DNA of 6,490 nt from an uncultured Rhodospirillaceae bacterium (GCA_937891725.1 CALAHL010000015.1:1-6490), one strand, 5' to 3'. Shown: positions 1 through 6,470, counted from the stretch's first letter. The notes: generated by a model not told the origin, from the letters alone. Numbers and translations: made by a program.

Positions 1-339
1 GACTACATCCGCACAGACCGCCGGGGTGACGGCAAGGCGAAGTCCAAATCCGACGACGGCGGTAAGAACAAGAAGGATCAGCGCCGTGATAAGGCGGAGG
101 CCCGACGCCTCAGCGCCGTGGCCCGTAAGACGGCGAAAGAGGCCGAACGAAAGCTTGAGAAGCTGATCGCCGAGCGCGACGCTCTTGTGGCCAAGCTGGG
201 CGATTCGGGAACCTATAGCGGGTCGACAACGGACCTTCAGAAAATGATCCAGAAAAAGGCGGAACTGGACGCCGCCGTCGATAAAGCCGAAGAAATCTGG
301 TTGAAGGCGGCCGAAGTGCTTGAGGGTGCCGACGCCTAG
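1..339 (+). CDS. ABC-F family ATP-binding protein, C-terminal fragment (5' end outside window)
   Basis: Frame 1 is open from the first base to a TAG at 337-339, giving 112 residues of a protein that starts outside the window. What is seen is a lysine/arginine-rich linker (KKDQRR at about residues 24-29), followed by a long charged helical stretch with heptad-like spacing (residues about 35-110), containing the GTYSG turn typical between the two helices of the C-terminal coiled-coil hairpin of ABC-F proteins (Uup/YheS-like). ABC-F proteins are soluble twin-ATPase proteins that act on ribosomes or, for Uup, have been linked to DNA and ribosome-related roles; they are not transporters. The nucleotide-binding domains are not in view, so the subfamily cannot be fixed. 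The next gene starts 37 bases downstream on the same strand, so the two could share a transcript. Family assignment is fairly sure and subfamily is not. Confidence 0.8.
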   Translation, partial: DYIRTDRRGDGKAKSKSDDGGKNKKDQRRDKAEARRLSAVARKTAKEAERKLEKLIAERDALVAKLGDSGTYSGSTTDLQKMIQKKAELDAAVDKAEEIWLKAAEVLEGADA

Positions 340-376
340 AGACATCAAAAGATAAGAAACTCCGGAGGACTGCGCT

Positions 377-1990
377 ATGACCCCAATTGCCATGATCGAC
401 GCCGAGAGCGTGAAGGCTTTGCTGGATGGCTCCGACGAGATCGCGCTGATCGATGTGCGGGAGCAGGGGGCCTATGGCGCCTCTCATCCAATCCTGGCGG
501 CGAACATTCCTTTGGGGCGGATCGAACTGTTCGCGGGCGAGCGTCTGCCCCGGAAATCGGTTCCGATCGTCGTGGAGGATTCCGGCGAGGGAGAAGGGCT
601 GGCGGAAACCGCCGCGCGCAAGTTCATGGCGCTTGGTTTTACCGACGTGAAGATGCTGGAGGGCGGCACCAAGGCCTGGGCGGCAGCGGGGCTTGAGCTG
701 TTCAGCGGCATGTTCGTGCCGTCCAAGGCATTCGGGGAATTCGTGGAACATGCCTACGACACGCCGTCGGTCTCGGCGGATGAGTTGAAGGCCATGATGG
801 ACAGTGACCAGAAGCTGATCGTGGTCGACAGCCGTCCGATGGACGAATACCGGGTGATGAACATTCCGACCGGCATCGATGTGCCGGGGGCCGAGCTTGT
901 CCTTCGCGTGGGCGAGATGGCGCCGGACCCGGACACCACCGTGGTGGTCAATTGTGCGGGACGGACCCGCTCGATCATCGGCGCCCAGTCGCTGATCAAT
1001 GCCGGCATACCCAACAAGGTCGTGGCGCTGCGAAACGGCACCATGGGCTGGCACCTGTCGGGCTACAAGCTCGAGCACGGAAAGCAGGATTTCGGCCCCG
1101 AGCCGTCGCCGGAGACCTTGGTGGAGGCGCAGAAGCGCTCGGCACAGGTCGCGACCCGGTTCGGGGTGCGCGGTGTCGATGCCGCAGCTTTGGACCTCTG
1201 GCGCGCCGAGCAGGACAGCCGGTCGCTGTTCATCCTCGATGTGCGGACAATCGAGGAATTCGAGGCTCAGCGCATCGCCGACAGTTGGCACGCCCCTGGT
1301 GGTCAGTTGGTGCAGTCGACCGATTTCTACGCACCGGTGCGCAATGCCCGCATCGTGCTGGTCGACGACAAACTGGTCCGTGCGAACATGACCGCAAGCT
1401 GGTTGGCGCAACTCGGCTGGAACGAAGTGTACGTGCTGCAGGATGGGCTCGAGAGCCAGAAGACCGTGTCCGGCCCCTATGTACCGCCGATCCTGGGGCT
1501 CGAGGCCCTGCCGCCGTTGAACGAGGTGTCACCGACCGAGGCGCTGGAGAAGATGGAAGCCGGGACCGCGACCCTGCTCGATCTCGCCAAGGCGCTTGAG
1601 TATCGCGACGGGCACCCGGAAGGGGCGTGGTGGGCCAACCGGACCGAGATTCTGGCCAATATCGACAAAATCCCGGCTGATCACATGATTCTGCTGACGT
1701 CGCCAGACGGTAGCCTGCTGGCCCGGTTTGCCGCCGCCGAACTGCTCGGCGCCGGTTGGGATGTGGCGGTTGTCGATGGCGGCAACGCGGCCTGGGAGGC
1801 GCTGAAACTGCCGATGGCGAGCGGCATAACAGCCGTGCTCAATGCCCCCAATGACAGCTATCTCCGGCCTTATGACCGCAAGAACAAGGCTGAGATCGAA
1901 AAGGCCATGAACGATTATCTGTCCTGGGAAGTCGCACTGGTCGAACAGATCAAAAAGGCGGGCGGGATCGAATTCAAGAAATACGCCTGA
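377..1990 (+). CDS. Four-domain rhodanese-like sulfurtransferase with a single active-site cysteine
   Basis: This 537-residue protein is built of four tandem rhodanese-like domains at about residues 4-112, 130-235, 268-365 and 383-482, plus a charged helical tail (about 495-537). Each repeat keeps the entry motif (LIDVRE, VVDSRP, ILDVRT, LLDLAK) and a late Gly-rich loop plus Trp or Gly (GGTKAW, NGTMGW, QDGL, GGNAAW). Only domain 2 has the catalytic loop, Cys193-Ala-Gly-Arg-Thr-Arg198 (TGT codon at 953-955). The equivalent positions are Asp68, Asp330 and Ser442 in domains 1, 3 and 4. Cys193 is the only cysteine in the whole protein. Rhodaneses carry sulfane sulfur as a cysteine persulfide and hand it to cyanide, thiols or protein partners; the substrate here cannot be read from sequence. 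No signal peptide or membrane segment is seen, so it is probably cytoplasmic. The start at 377 is supported by CGGAGGA (363-369) seven bases upstream. It may be co-transcribed with the ABC-F gene, and it converges on modC with a 2-base gap. Confidence 0.9.
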   Translation: MTPIAMIDAESVKALLDGSDEIALIDVREQGAYGASHPILAANIPLGRIELFAGERLPRKSVPIVVEDSGEGEGLAETAARKFMALGFTDVKMLEGGTKAWAAAGLELFSGMFVPSKAFGEFVEHAYDTPSVSADELKAMMDSDQKLIVVDSRPMDEYRVMNIPTGIDVPGAELVLRVGEMAPDPDTTVVVNCAGRTRSIIGAQSLINAGIPNKVVALRNGTMGWHLSGYKLEHGKQDFGPEPSPETLVEAQKRSAQVATRFGVRGVDAAALDLWRAEQDSRSLFILDVRTIEEFEAQRIADSWHAPGGQLVQSTDFYAPVRNARIVLVDDKLVRANMTASWLAQLGWNEVYVLQDGLESQKTVSGPYVPPILGLEALPPLNEVSPTEALEKMEAGTATLLDLAKALEYRDGHPEGAWWANRTEILANIDKIPADHMILLTSPDGSLLARFAAAELLGAGWDVAVVDGGNAAWEALKLPMASGITAVLNAPNDSYLRPYDRKNKAEIEKAMNDYLSWEVALVEQIKKAGGIEFKKYA

Positions 1991-1992
1991 TC

Positions 1993-3099
1993 CTACTTGT
2001 GCGGGCCGGCCAGTGTGTGCCGGTCGATGCCAACGGTTTTGATCAGCGCGTGAACCGGCAGGCCCAAATGCAGGCCCAGCCTGTCGGCCGACCGCCGTGT
2101 GATTCTTGCCCAGAGACGCGGTGCATTGGGGGCGTCGGACAGGGCGAGGCTCACATCCAGGCTGGCGCCATCCGCCTCGGCGATCTCCGCGACCGTGGCG
2201 GGTAGCATATTGAGGAAGCTGGCGTCCTCTGGTGGGGTGAGGGCGATCGCCACGTCGCGGGCCCGGATGCGCAGACGGACAGGGGTTCCCCGCTCCAACC
2301 CGAGCGTCGAGACGAAAAGTTTTGCACCGCCGACCGACAGCTCGGTCAACCCCCATTCGGTATCCGAGCCGGTGACGGTGGCCCGCAGAACCGAGCCCGC
2401 CTCGTGCCGTCCGGTCAGATGCCGCAGGTCCAGACGGCTCGTGAGAGCCTCGACGCTGTCCATGGCCGCGATCCGACCGCCATCGATGAGCACCAGCGTA
2501 TCCGCCAGCCGCACCACTTCATCCATCTGGTGACTGACATAAAGGATCGGAATTCGACGCAAGGCCCGGAGTTCGGACAGCATCGGCAGGACCTCGGCCT
2601 TGCGGGCACCGTCCAAGGCGGCCAGCGGTTCGTCCATCAACAGCGCATCCGGCTTCATCAGCAGCGCGCGTCCGATCGCCACCCGCTGGCGCTCGCCCCC
2701 CGACAGATCGCAGGGCCGCCGGTCTAACAGCTTGGACAACCCTAGCAGATCAACTACATCGGCGAGCGTTGGGGGAACTCCGGTCCTGGTCGAACGAGCA
2801 CCGTAAAGCAGGTTTTGTCGGACGGTCATATGGGGAAAGAGGCGGCCATCCTGGAACACGACCCCCAAATGCCGCTTTTGAACCGGCATGTTGATACGCG
2901 CATCGGAATCGAAGAGGACTCCCTCGCCAAGCGCGATCCGCCCCGCATCGGGCCGCAGCAGACCGGCGACGGCGTTCAGTATGCTGCTCTTACCGGCACC
3001 CGAAGCCCCAAACAGGGCTGTGATTCCGTCCGATGGCAACGCTAGGTCGACATCGAGGGAGAACGCCCCCAGCGCCTTTCGGATCCGGATCTCGATCAT
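1993..3099 (-). CDS. modC: Molybdate ABC transporter ATP-binding protein ModC
   Basis: This 368-residue protein is the ATPase that powers molybdate import, working as a dimer on the cytoplasmic face of ModB. Visible motifs in order are Walker A GASGAGKSS (31-39), Q-loop Gln83 in VVFQDGRLFPH, ABC signature LSGGERQR (132-139), Walker B LLMDEP (153-158) with a D-loop (ALD), and the switch histidine His190 in YVSHQMDE. After about residue 230 comes an accessory region whose last part (about 293-355, SFLNMLPATV to LGLPVHALIKT) looks like the Mop/TOBE domain of ModC, which in this family binds molybdate and may inhibit transport. Length matches the ModC family. The ATG overlaps the modB stop codon as ATGA (3096-3099), and AAGGAG (plus-strand ctcctt at 3111-3116) lies 11 bases upstream. 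Order and overlap make it the last gene of a modABC operon. The closest alternatives are tungstate or sulfate importer ATPases, but the ModA and ModB neighbours and the Mop-like tail favour molybdate. Confidence 0.94.
   Translation of the reverse strand: MIEIRIRKALGAFSLDVDLALPSDGITALFGASGAGKSSILNAVAGLLRPDAGRIALGEGVLFDSDARINMPVQKRHLGVVFQDGRLFPHMTVRQNLLYGARSTRTGVPPTLADVVDLLGLSKLLDRRPCDLSGGERQRVAIGRALLMKPDALLMDEPLAALDGARKAEVLPMLSELRALRRIPILYVSHQMDEVVRLADTLVLIDGGRIAAMDSVEALTSRLDLRHLTGRHEAGSVLRATVTGSDTEWGLTELSVGGAKLFVSTLGLERGTPVRLRIRARDVAIALTPPEDASFLNMLPATVAEIAEADGASLDVSLALSDAPNAPRLWARITRRSADRLGLHLGLPVHALIKTVGIDRHTLAGPHK
2004..2025 (+). terminator. Possible weak hairpin terminator for the rhodanese transcript, inside the modC 3' end
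   Basis: Just after the rhodanese stop, GGCCGGC (2004-2010) can pair with GCCGGTC (2019-2025) around an 8-base loop, with one G-U wobble when read as plus-strand RNA. No T-run follows directly; the nearest is TTTT at 2037-2040. This is therefore not a canonical intrinsic terminator. It also lies in modC coding sequence, so the pairing may be chance in GC-rich DNA. Confidence 0.2.
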
Positions 3100-3809
3100 G
3101 ACGCCCCGCGCTCCTTCAGGCCGATCCGGGCGCGCATGCGCCGGGCCAGGAATTCCGAGGCCCCAAGCGCGACGAAGGCGATCACCACCGAAATCAGGGT
3201 GAGCCGTAGGGCCGCCGCCTCTCCGCCGGGGATCTGCGCTTCGGAAAACAACGCGAGCGGCAGCGTCTGGGTCTCGCCGGGAATGTTTGAGACAAACGTG
3301 ATGGTCGCGCCGAACTCCCCCAAGGATCTCGCGAAGCCCAGGATGGTGCCCGCCAGAAGACCGGGCAGGGCGAGAGGGAGGGTGATGGTCATCAGCACCC
3401 GCAACCGACCTGCTCCCAATGTCTTCGCGGCTGCCTCAAGTCCGGGGTCGATCGCTTCGAGAGAAAGCCGGATGGCCCGCACCATCAAGGGGAAGGCCAT
3501 CACCGCACTTGCCAACGCCGCCCCCTGCCAGCTGAATGCGATTGAGATGTCGAAATGCGACTTCAGCCAAAGTCCGAGCGGGCCGTTCCGGCTGAACAGC
3601 ACCAGCAGCAGATAGCCGACGACGACCGGCGGCAGAACCAAAGGCAGGTGGACAATTCCATCCAGGACCGATTTTCCCGGAAACCGGCCGCGTGCCAGAA
3701 CCAACGCGACGGCGATGGCCGGCAGGATCGAGACAATCACAGACCAGATGGCGACCTTTAGGGTCAGCCATAGCGCCGTTGTTTCGGTTTCGCTCAAGAA
3801 GGTGTCCAT
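3096..3809 (-). CDS. modB: Molybdate ABC transporter permease ModB
   Basis: This 237-residue integral inner-membrane protein forms, as a dimer, the channel through which ModA-delivered molybdate crosses. Hydrophobic segments are visible at about residues 14-39, 53-73, 94-112, 147-163 and 199-221, agreeing with the five to six helices expected for ModB. The cytoplasmic EAA loop that docks into the ATPase is clear at about 125-145 (EAAAKTLG, with the invariant Gly132, then ITLPLALPG). It is followed by the family stretch FARSLGEFGAT (159-169) and the conserved GETQTLPLALF (178-188). Its stop overlaps the modC start by four bases. Its own ATG lies six bases after the modA stop, with no strong Shine-Dalgarno in the short gap, so translation is probably coupled to modA. 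The family assignment is firm; substrate specificity comes from the operon context. Confidence 0.94.
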   Translation of the reverse strand: MDTFLSETETTALWLTLKVAIWSVIVSILPAIAVALVLARGRFPGKSVLDGIVHLPLVLPPVVVGYLLLVLFSRNGPLGLWLKSHFDISIAFSWQGAALASAVMAFPLMVRAIRLSLEAIDPGLEAAAKTLGAGRLRVLMTITLPLALPGLLAGTILGFARSLGEFGATITFVSNIPGETQTLPLALFSEAQIPGGEAAALRLTLISVVIAFVALGASEFLARRMRARIGLKERGAS

Positions 3810-3815
3810 TGGAGG

Positions 3816-4604
3816 TCAGTCTATCGCGATAAAGCCGCGGGATGTGAATGAGGCCTGACCTTCCGGTGACAGGAACAATCTCATCAGGGCAATCGCCTGC
3901 GGTGATTTCGCTCCCTTTTGGGTCAGCGCGATCGGATAGCGGATCGGCGCATGGCTGGCGCGCGGGATCTGGGCCACCACATCGACCTTTCGGGAGGCTT
4001 TGGCGTCGGTGCTGTAGACAATACCGAGCGGAACGGCATCTCGCTCCACCAGGGCCATTGCTGCCCGAACATCGCCGGATGGTGCGAGGTGGCCTTTGAC
4101 GGCCTCCCAAAGTCCGAGAGCCGCGAGCGATTGACGGGCGTATATCCCGGCGGGAACCGAATTGGGCTCTCCGATGGCGAGCCGCCCGCCCGCGAGCCAC
4201 TCCAGGATCGGGCTTCCGGCGGTCAGGGCTGTTTCGGTGGGCAGCGGCGAGCGTCCGCGCGGAGCGACCATAACCAGCCCGTTGCCGATCAGGTTCCGTC
4301 TGGATTCCGGATCAAGCAGCCCTGCCGCTTCGATGCGGTCCATCCATTTGACGTTGGCGGAGATATAGAGATCGGCCGGTGCGCCGGACTCGATCTGCCG
4401 GGCCAGCACCGCGCTCGAGGCGAAGGAAGCTGTGGCGCCGATCCCATGGTCCCGGCGGCTCATTTCCAAAACCGCCTCGACCGCCTCCCGCGTGCTTGCG
4501 GCCGCGAAAACCAGGACGCGGTCCTGAGCGACCCCGGAATTCGACCAGCACAAGGTGATCATGAACAGGATGGCCGAAAGGCGATCACGAAGCAGGTGGA
4601 TCAT
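3816..4604 (-). CDS. modA: Molybdate-binding periplasmic protein ModA
   Basis: This 262-residue substrate-binding protein captures molybdate (or tungstate) in the periplasm and delivers it to ModB. An N-terminal signal peptide is visible: basic start, hydrophobic core about 9-20, and probable cleavage after GVA (residue 26, before QDR). Cys19 is preceded by ITL, which does not fit a lipobox, so the protein is likely soluble. Family signatures follow: VFAAAST (32-38), ASSAVLARQIESGAPADLYIS (within 62-82), NGLVMVAP (108-115), GEPNSVPAGIYARQ (145-158) and VERDAVPLGIVYSTDA (186-201). Likely oxyanion contacts by comparison with E. coli ModA are the Ser/Thr at 37-38, Ser63 or Ser64, Val150, Val179 and Tyr197; this is inferred. 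The start is constrained by an in-frame stop four codons upstream (plus strand 4617-4619); the Shine-Dalgarno is weak. It is preceded by a ModE-type palindrome and is the first gene of the modABC block. Confidence 0.94.
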   Translation of the reverse strand: MIHLLRDRLSAILFMITLCWSNSGVAQDRVLVFAAASTREAVEAVLEMSRRDHGIGATASFASSAVLARQIESGAPADLYISANVKWMDRIEAAGLLDPESRRNLIGNGLVMVAPRGRSPLPTETALTAGSPILEWLAGGRLAIGEPNSVPAGIYARQSLAALGLWEAVKGHLAPSGDVRAAMALVERDAVPLGIVYSTDAKASRKVDVVAQIPRASHAPIRYPIALTQKGAKSPQAIALMRLFLSPEGQASFTSRGFIAID

Positions 4605-4639
4605 GTCGGAACTCGATCAGGTTGCGAAGACGGCCGACA

Positions 4640-4669
4640 AAGCGTTATTCACAGTCATGTATAACGCTT
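4640..4669. promoter_or_regulatory. ModE-type operator upstream of modA
   Basis: This is a perfect 9-base inverted repeat, AAGCGTTAT (4640-4648) and ATAACGCTT (4661-4669), separated by 12 bases; inside the spacer the CA/TG steps at 4650-4651 and 4658-4659 extend the symmetry. The core CGTTAT-N12-ATAACG has the same half-sites and spacing as the ModE operator described for E. coli modA and for ModE boxes in other Proteobacteria (recalled, not searched). It sits 36 bases ahead of the modA ATG and right beside a gene for a ModE-type protein. In the known system, molybdate-bound ModE represses modABC; that role is inferred here. Confidence 0.8.
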
Positions 4670-4686
4670 GATCCATTGATAATCCA
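4658..4686 (-). promoter_or_regulatory. Candidate modA promoter overlapping the ModE box
   Basis: Read on the minus strand, TGGATT (4681-4686) and TATACA (4658-4663) are separated by 17 bases and resemble -35 and -10 elements; the -35 matches the TTGACA consensus at only three of six positions. The -10 lies within the ModE palindrome, so bound ModE would block RNA polymerase, as expected for repression. The position leaves a leader of roughly 45 bases before modA. The elements are weak, so the call is tentative. Confidence 0.35.
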
Positions 4687-4699
4687 GGTCTGCCAAGGG

Positions 4700-5065
4700 T
4701 TACTCCGTGACCGCCTTCAAGAGTTCAGAGAATTCCGCGACCTCAGCCTCCACAGCGGCGCCTGCGGTGCGTTCAATCTCCCGATACCGGGTCAGGGCGT
4801 CACGGCCCAGATCTGTGACGGACGCACCTCCACCGCCTCGTCCGCCCGCCTCGCGTTGAACGAGGGGGCTAACGAAGTCGCCGTTCATCGCCCGCACCAG
4901 TTGCCAGGCCCTGCCGTACGACATGCCCATGGCGCGGGCGGCTGCCGCTATCGAGCCGGTTTGCTCGATTGCCTCAAGAAGCCGCACCTTGCCGGGCCCC
5001 AAGGCCACGGTATCGCCGATCAGAATTCGGATCCGGGGCTTTGGGGAAGATGGAGTGTCGAACAT
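4700..5065 (-). CDS. Short ModE-family winged helix-turn-helix regulator lacking Mop domains
   Basis: This 121-residue protein matches the N-terminal DNA-binding domain of ModE. It has a basic strand with KPRIRILIGD (9-18), the LGPGKVRLLEAIEQTGSI segment (22-39), the helix-turn-helix AAAARAMGMSYGRAWQLVRAMN (within 40-61), the glycine-rich wing GGRGGGGASVTDLG (74-87), and a helical dimerisation tail with RYREIER (93-99). Full-length E. coli ModE is about 260 residues and carries two C-terminal Mop domains that bind molybdate; here the protein ends right after the DNA-binding domain with a clean TAA at 4700-4702. The likely target is the palindrome at 4640-4669. Its ATG is 5 bases after the metC stop and has no strong Shine-Dalgarno, suggesting translational coupling to metC. 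ModABC follow on the same strand after a 95-base gap. Stand-alone domains of this kind occur in other Proteobacteria, so this need not be a truncation. Confidence 0.88.
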   Translation of the reverse strand: MFDTPSSPKPRIRILIGDTVALGPGKVRLLEAIEQTGSIAAAARAMGMSYGRAWQLVRAMNGDFVSPLVQREAGGRGGGGASVTDLGRDALTRYREIERTAGAAVEAEVAEFSELLKAVTE

Positions 5066-5070
5066 CGGCG

Positions 5071-6300
5071 CTACGCGGCCGCTTCGGCGGCAGAGGCCGC
5101 GTTCAAACGGACGAACCCGGCCTCGAGATCCGCGATCAGATCCGCGGGGTCCTCAAGTCCGGCATGGACCCGCAGGAGCTGCCCCGGATCGTCCCAGGTC
5201 GTCGCGGTGCGGAGCTTTGCGGGATCTCCGGGTAGGATCAGGCTTTCGAAACCGCCCCAGCTGGCACCCATTCCATACAGCTCCAACCCATCCAGGAACG
5301 CTGCAAGCGCAGATTTCGGAACCGGCTTGAGCACGAAAGAGAACAATCCGCAGGCACCTGTGAAGTCCCGCTTGAACAGGGCGTGGTCCGGATGGCTAGG
5401 CAGGGCCGGGTGATAGACCCGGGAGACTTCCGGGCGGGATTCCAGCCATGTGGCCAGCTCGATCCCGGTGGCTTCATTCTGCTTCAATCGCACGCCCATG
5501 GTGCGCAGACCGCGCAGGGCGAGGTAGAGATCGTCCGGCCCTGAACAATTGCCGTGCATCTTGACCATTGCCCGCACTTCGGGGGCCCATTCGGCAGTGC
5601 TGGCGATCACCCCCATCATGACGTCGGAATGACCGCAGATATATTTTGTGACCGCCTCGATCACGATGTCGACGCCCTTTGATAGCGGGTCGAAATGCAA
5701 CGGCGTGCCCCAGGTATTGTCGGTCAGGACGACGGCGCCGCGTGCGTGCGCCACCTCGGTGATCGCCGGGATGTCTTGCATCTCAAAGGTGAGGGAGCCG
5801 GGAGCCTCCGTATAGACGGCCTTGGTATTGTCCCGCATCAGCGCGGCAATACCCGCACCGATGGCTGGATCGTAGTAGGTCGTCTCGACCCCGTATCGGG
5901 CCAGCATGTTGTCGCAGAACTTACGGGTCGGGAAATAGGCACTGTCGCTGACCAGCAGATGGTCGCCCGCTTTCAGGACGGCCATCAGCGCGCCGGCGAT
6001 TGCCGCCAGACCCGAAGAGACGGCCACTGCATCCGCCGCACCATAGAGCTCGGCCACCGCCTGTTCGAAGGATCGACTGGTCGGGGTGCCCGCGCGGCCG
6101 TAGCGGTAGCCGTCGAAATCCGCATTTCGGCTTTCCAGCCAAGCGGCGTAGGACGGCTGCAGGATGGTGGAGGCGTGATAGACGGGCGGATTGACCACAC
6201 CGTGATTGTCGTGGGGGCTGCGTCCGGCATGGGCCAAACGGGTGCTGACGTTTTGGGTCTTTGCACCGCCATTCACTGAACTGGGCGAGCGATCCGACAT
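5071..6300 (-). CDS. metC: Cystathionine beta-lyase (PLP-dependent C-S lyase)
   Basis: The 409-residue protein (from the ATG at 6300) belongs to the Cys/Met-metabolism PLP enzyme family (fold type I). It cleaves cystathionine to homocysteine, pyruvate and ammonia in methionine synthesis, and may also act on cysteine or cystine; it is cytoplasmic and normally tetrameric. Visible residues are Tyr67-Gly-Arg69 (cofactor phosphate contact from the neighbouring subunit), the SSGLAAI loop at about 95-101, Tyr122 in DSAYFPTRKFC (stacks on PLP), Asp194 in TDNTW, the Schiff-base Lys219 in TKYICGHSD, ASWGGFES at about 346-353 and substrate-carboxylate Arg377 in RVHAGLED. The Tyr122 and SWGG context favours cystathionine beta-lyase over gamma-synthase or gamma-lyase. 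The frame is open to an ATG at 6405, but the first 30 or so residues look non-homologous. Starts at 6315 and 6300 each have a Shine-Dalgarno; 6300 is preferred because conserved sequence begins soon after. An alanine-rich tail ends 5 bases before modE. Confidence 0.92.
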   Translation of the reverse strand: MSDRSPSSVNGGAKTQNVSTRLAHAGRSPHDNHGVVNPPVYHASTILQPSYAAWLESRNADFDGYRYGRAGTPTSRSFEQAVAELYGAADAVAVSSGLAAIAGALMAVLKAGDHLLVSDSAYFPTRKFCDNMLARYGVETTYYDPAIGAGIAALMRDNTKAVYTEAPGSLTFEMQDIPAITEVAHARGAVVLTDNTWGTPLHFDPLSKGVDIVIEAVTKYICGHSDVMMGVIASTAEWAPEVRAMVKMHGNCSGPDDLYLALRGLRTMGVRLKQNEATGIELATWLESRPEVSRVYHPALPSHPDHALFKRDFTGACGLFSFVLKPVPKSALAAFLDGLELYGMGASWGGFESLILPGDPAKLRTATTWDDPGQLLRVHAGLEDPADLIADLEAGFVRLNAASAAEAAA

Positions 6301-6307
6301 GGGGCGA

Positions 6308-6313
6308 CCTTTC
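6308..6313 (-). promoter_or_regulatory. Ribosome binding site deciding the metC start at 6300
   Basis: On the minus strand GAAAGG (plus-strand cctttc) lies seven bases before the ATG at 6300. A second candidate, AGGA (plus-strand tcct at 6322-6325), lies six bases before the alternative ATG at 6315. Both starts are in frame and differ by five residues, so either or both could be used. Confidence 0.4.
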
Positions 6314-6315
6314 AT

Positions 6316-6470
6316 GAGGGTTCCTAGGCTGGCGATCTGCGGGTGATGATCGATGTGTGCGTCGATCCGATTTCCGATGCGACATACTAGGACCACTGCC
6401 CTCATTAAGGGTACCTCTGCATTGTCCCACGCGGTGAAAGCCTTGCGTTCGCGCGAAGGACCGTGTTGGA
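6316..6470. other. Probable divergent control region upstream of metC
   Basis: About 155 bases lie between the metC start region and a possible plus-strand gene. A weak minus-strand -10 candidate TAGTAT (plus-strand atacta around 6384-6389) has no good -35. TTCGCGCGAA at 6448-6457 is a perfect 10-base palindrome. No recognisable SAM, SAH or other riboswitch structure was seen by eye. The reading frame of metC continues through part of this region to an ATG at 6405, but that extension looks unlike the family. Confidence 0.35.

Noticed and set aside
110..1411. Long minus-strand open frame (433 codons) opposite the rhodanese and ABC-F genes
   Set aside because: It is antisense to two clearly recognised genes; its translation is rich in Arg, His, Gln and Pro with no family motif, as expected for a shadow frame in GC-rich DNA.
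1940..1992. Possible intrinsic terminator for the mod transcript inside the rhodanese 3' end
   Set aside because: A T5 run is present on the minus strand (plus-strand aaaaa near 1952-1956), but no GC-rich stem precedes it.
1529..2356. Minus-strand open frame spanning the rhodanese-modC junction
   Set aside because: It is out of frame with modC and antisense to rhodanese; no domain is visible.
4544..4555. Possible lipoprotein cysteine (Cys19) in the ModA signal region
   Set aside because: The residues before it are Ile-Thr-Leu; a lipobox needs a small residue (Gly, Ala or Ser) directly before the cysteine. The GVA site at 24-26 fits ordinary signal peptidase better.
3918..4664. Plus-strand open frame (248 codons) opposite modA
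   Set aside because: It is antisense to modA, whose family signatures are unmistakable; no motif is seen in the shadow.
4622..5413. Plus-strand open frame (263 codons) opposite modE and the end of metC
   Set aside because: It runs antisense to two genes with strong motif support and across the ModE box; its composition is low-complexity (Arg, Ser, Pro) with no recognisable domain.
6316..6440. Possible SAM or SAH riboswitch ahead of metC
   Set aside because: The leader was checked for long paired stems and conserved loops; only short repeats (for example two copies of CCGAT) were found, which is not enough to call a riboswitch.
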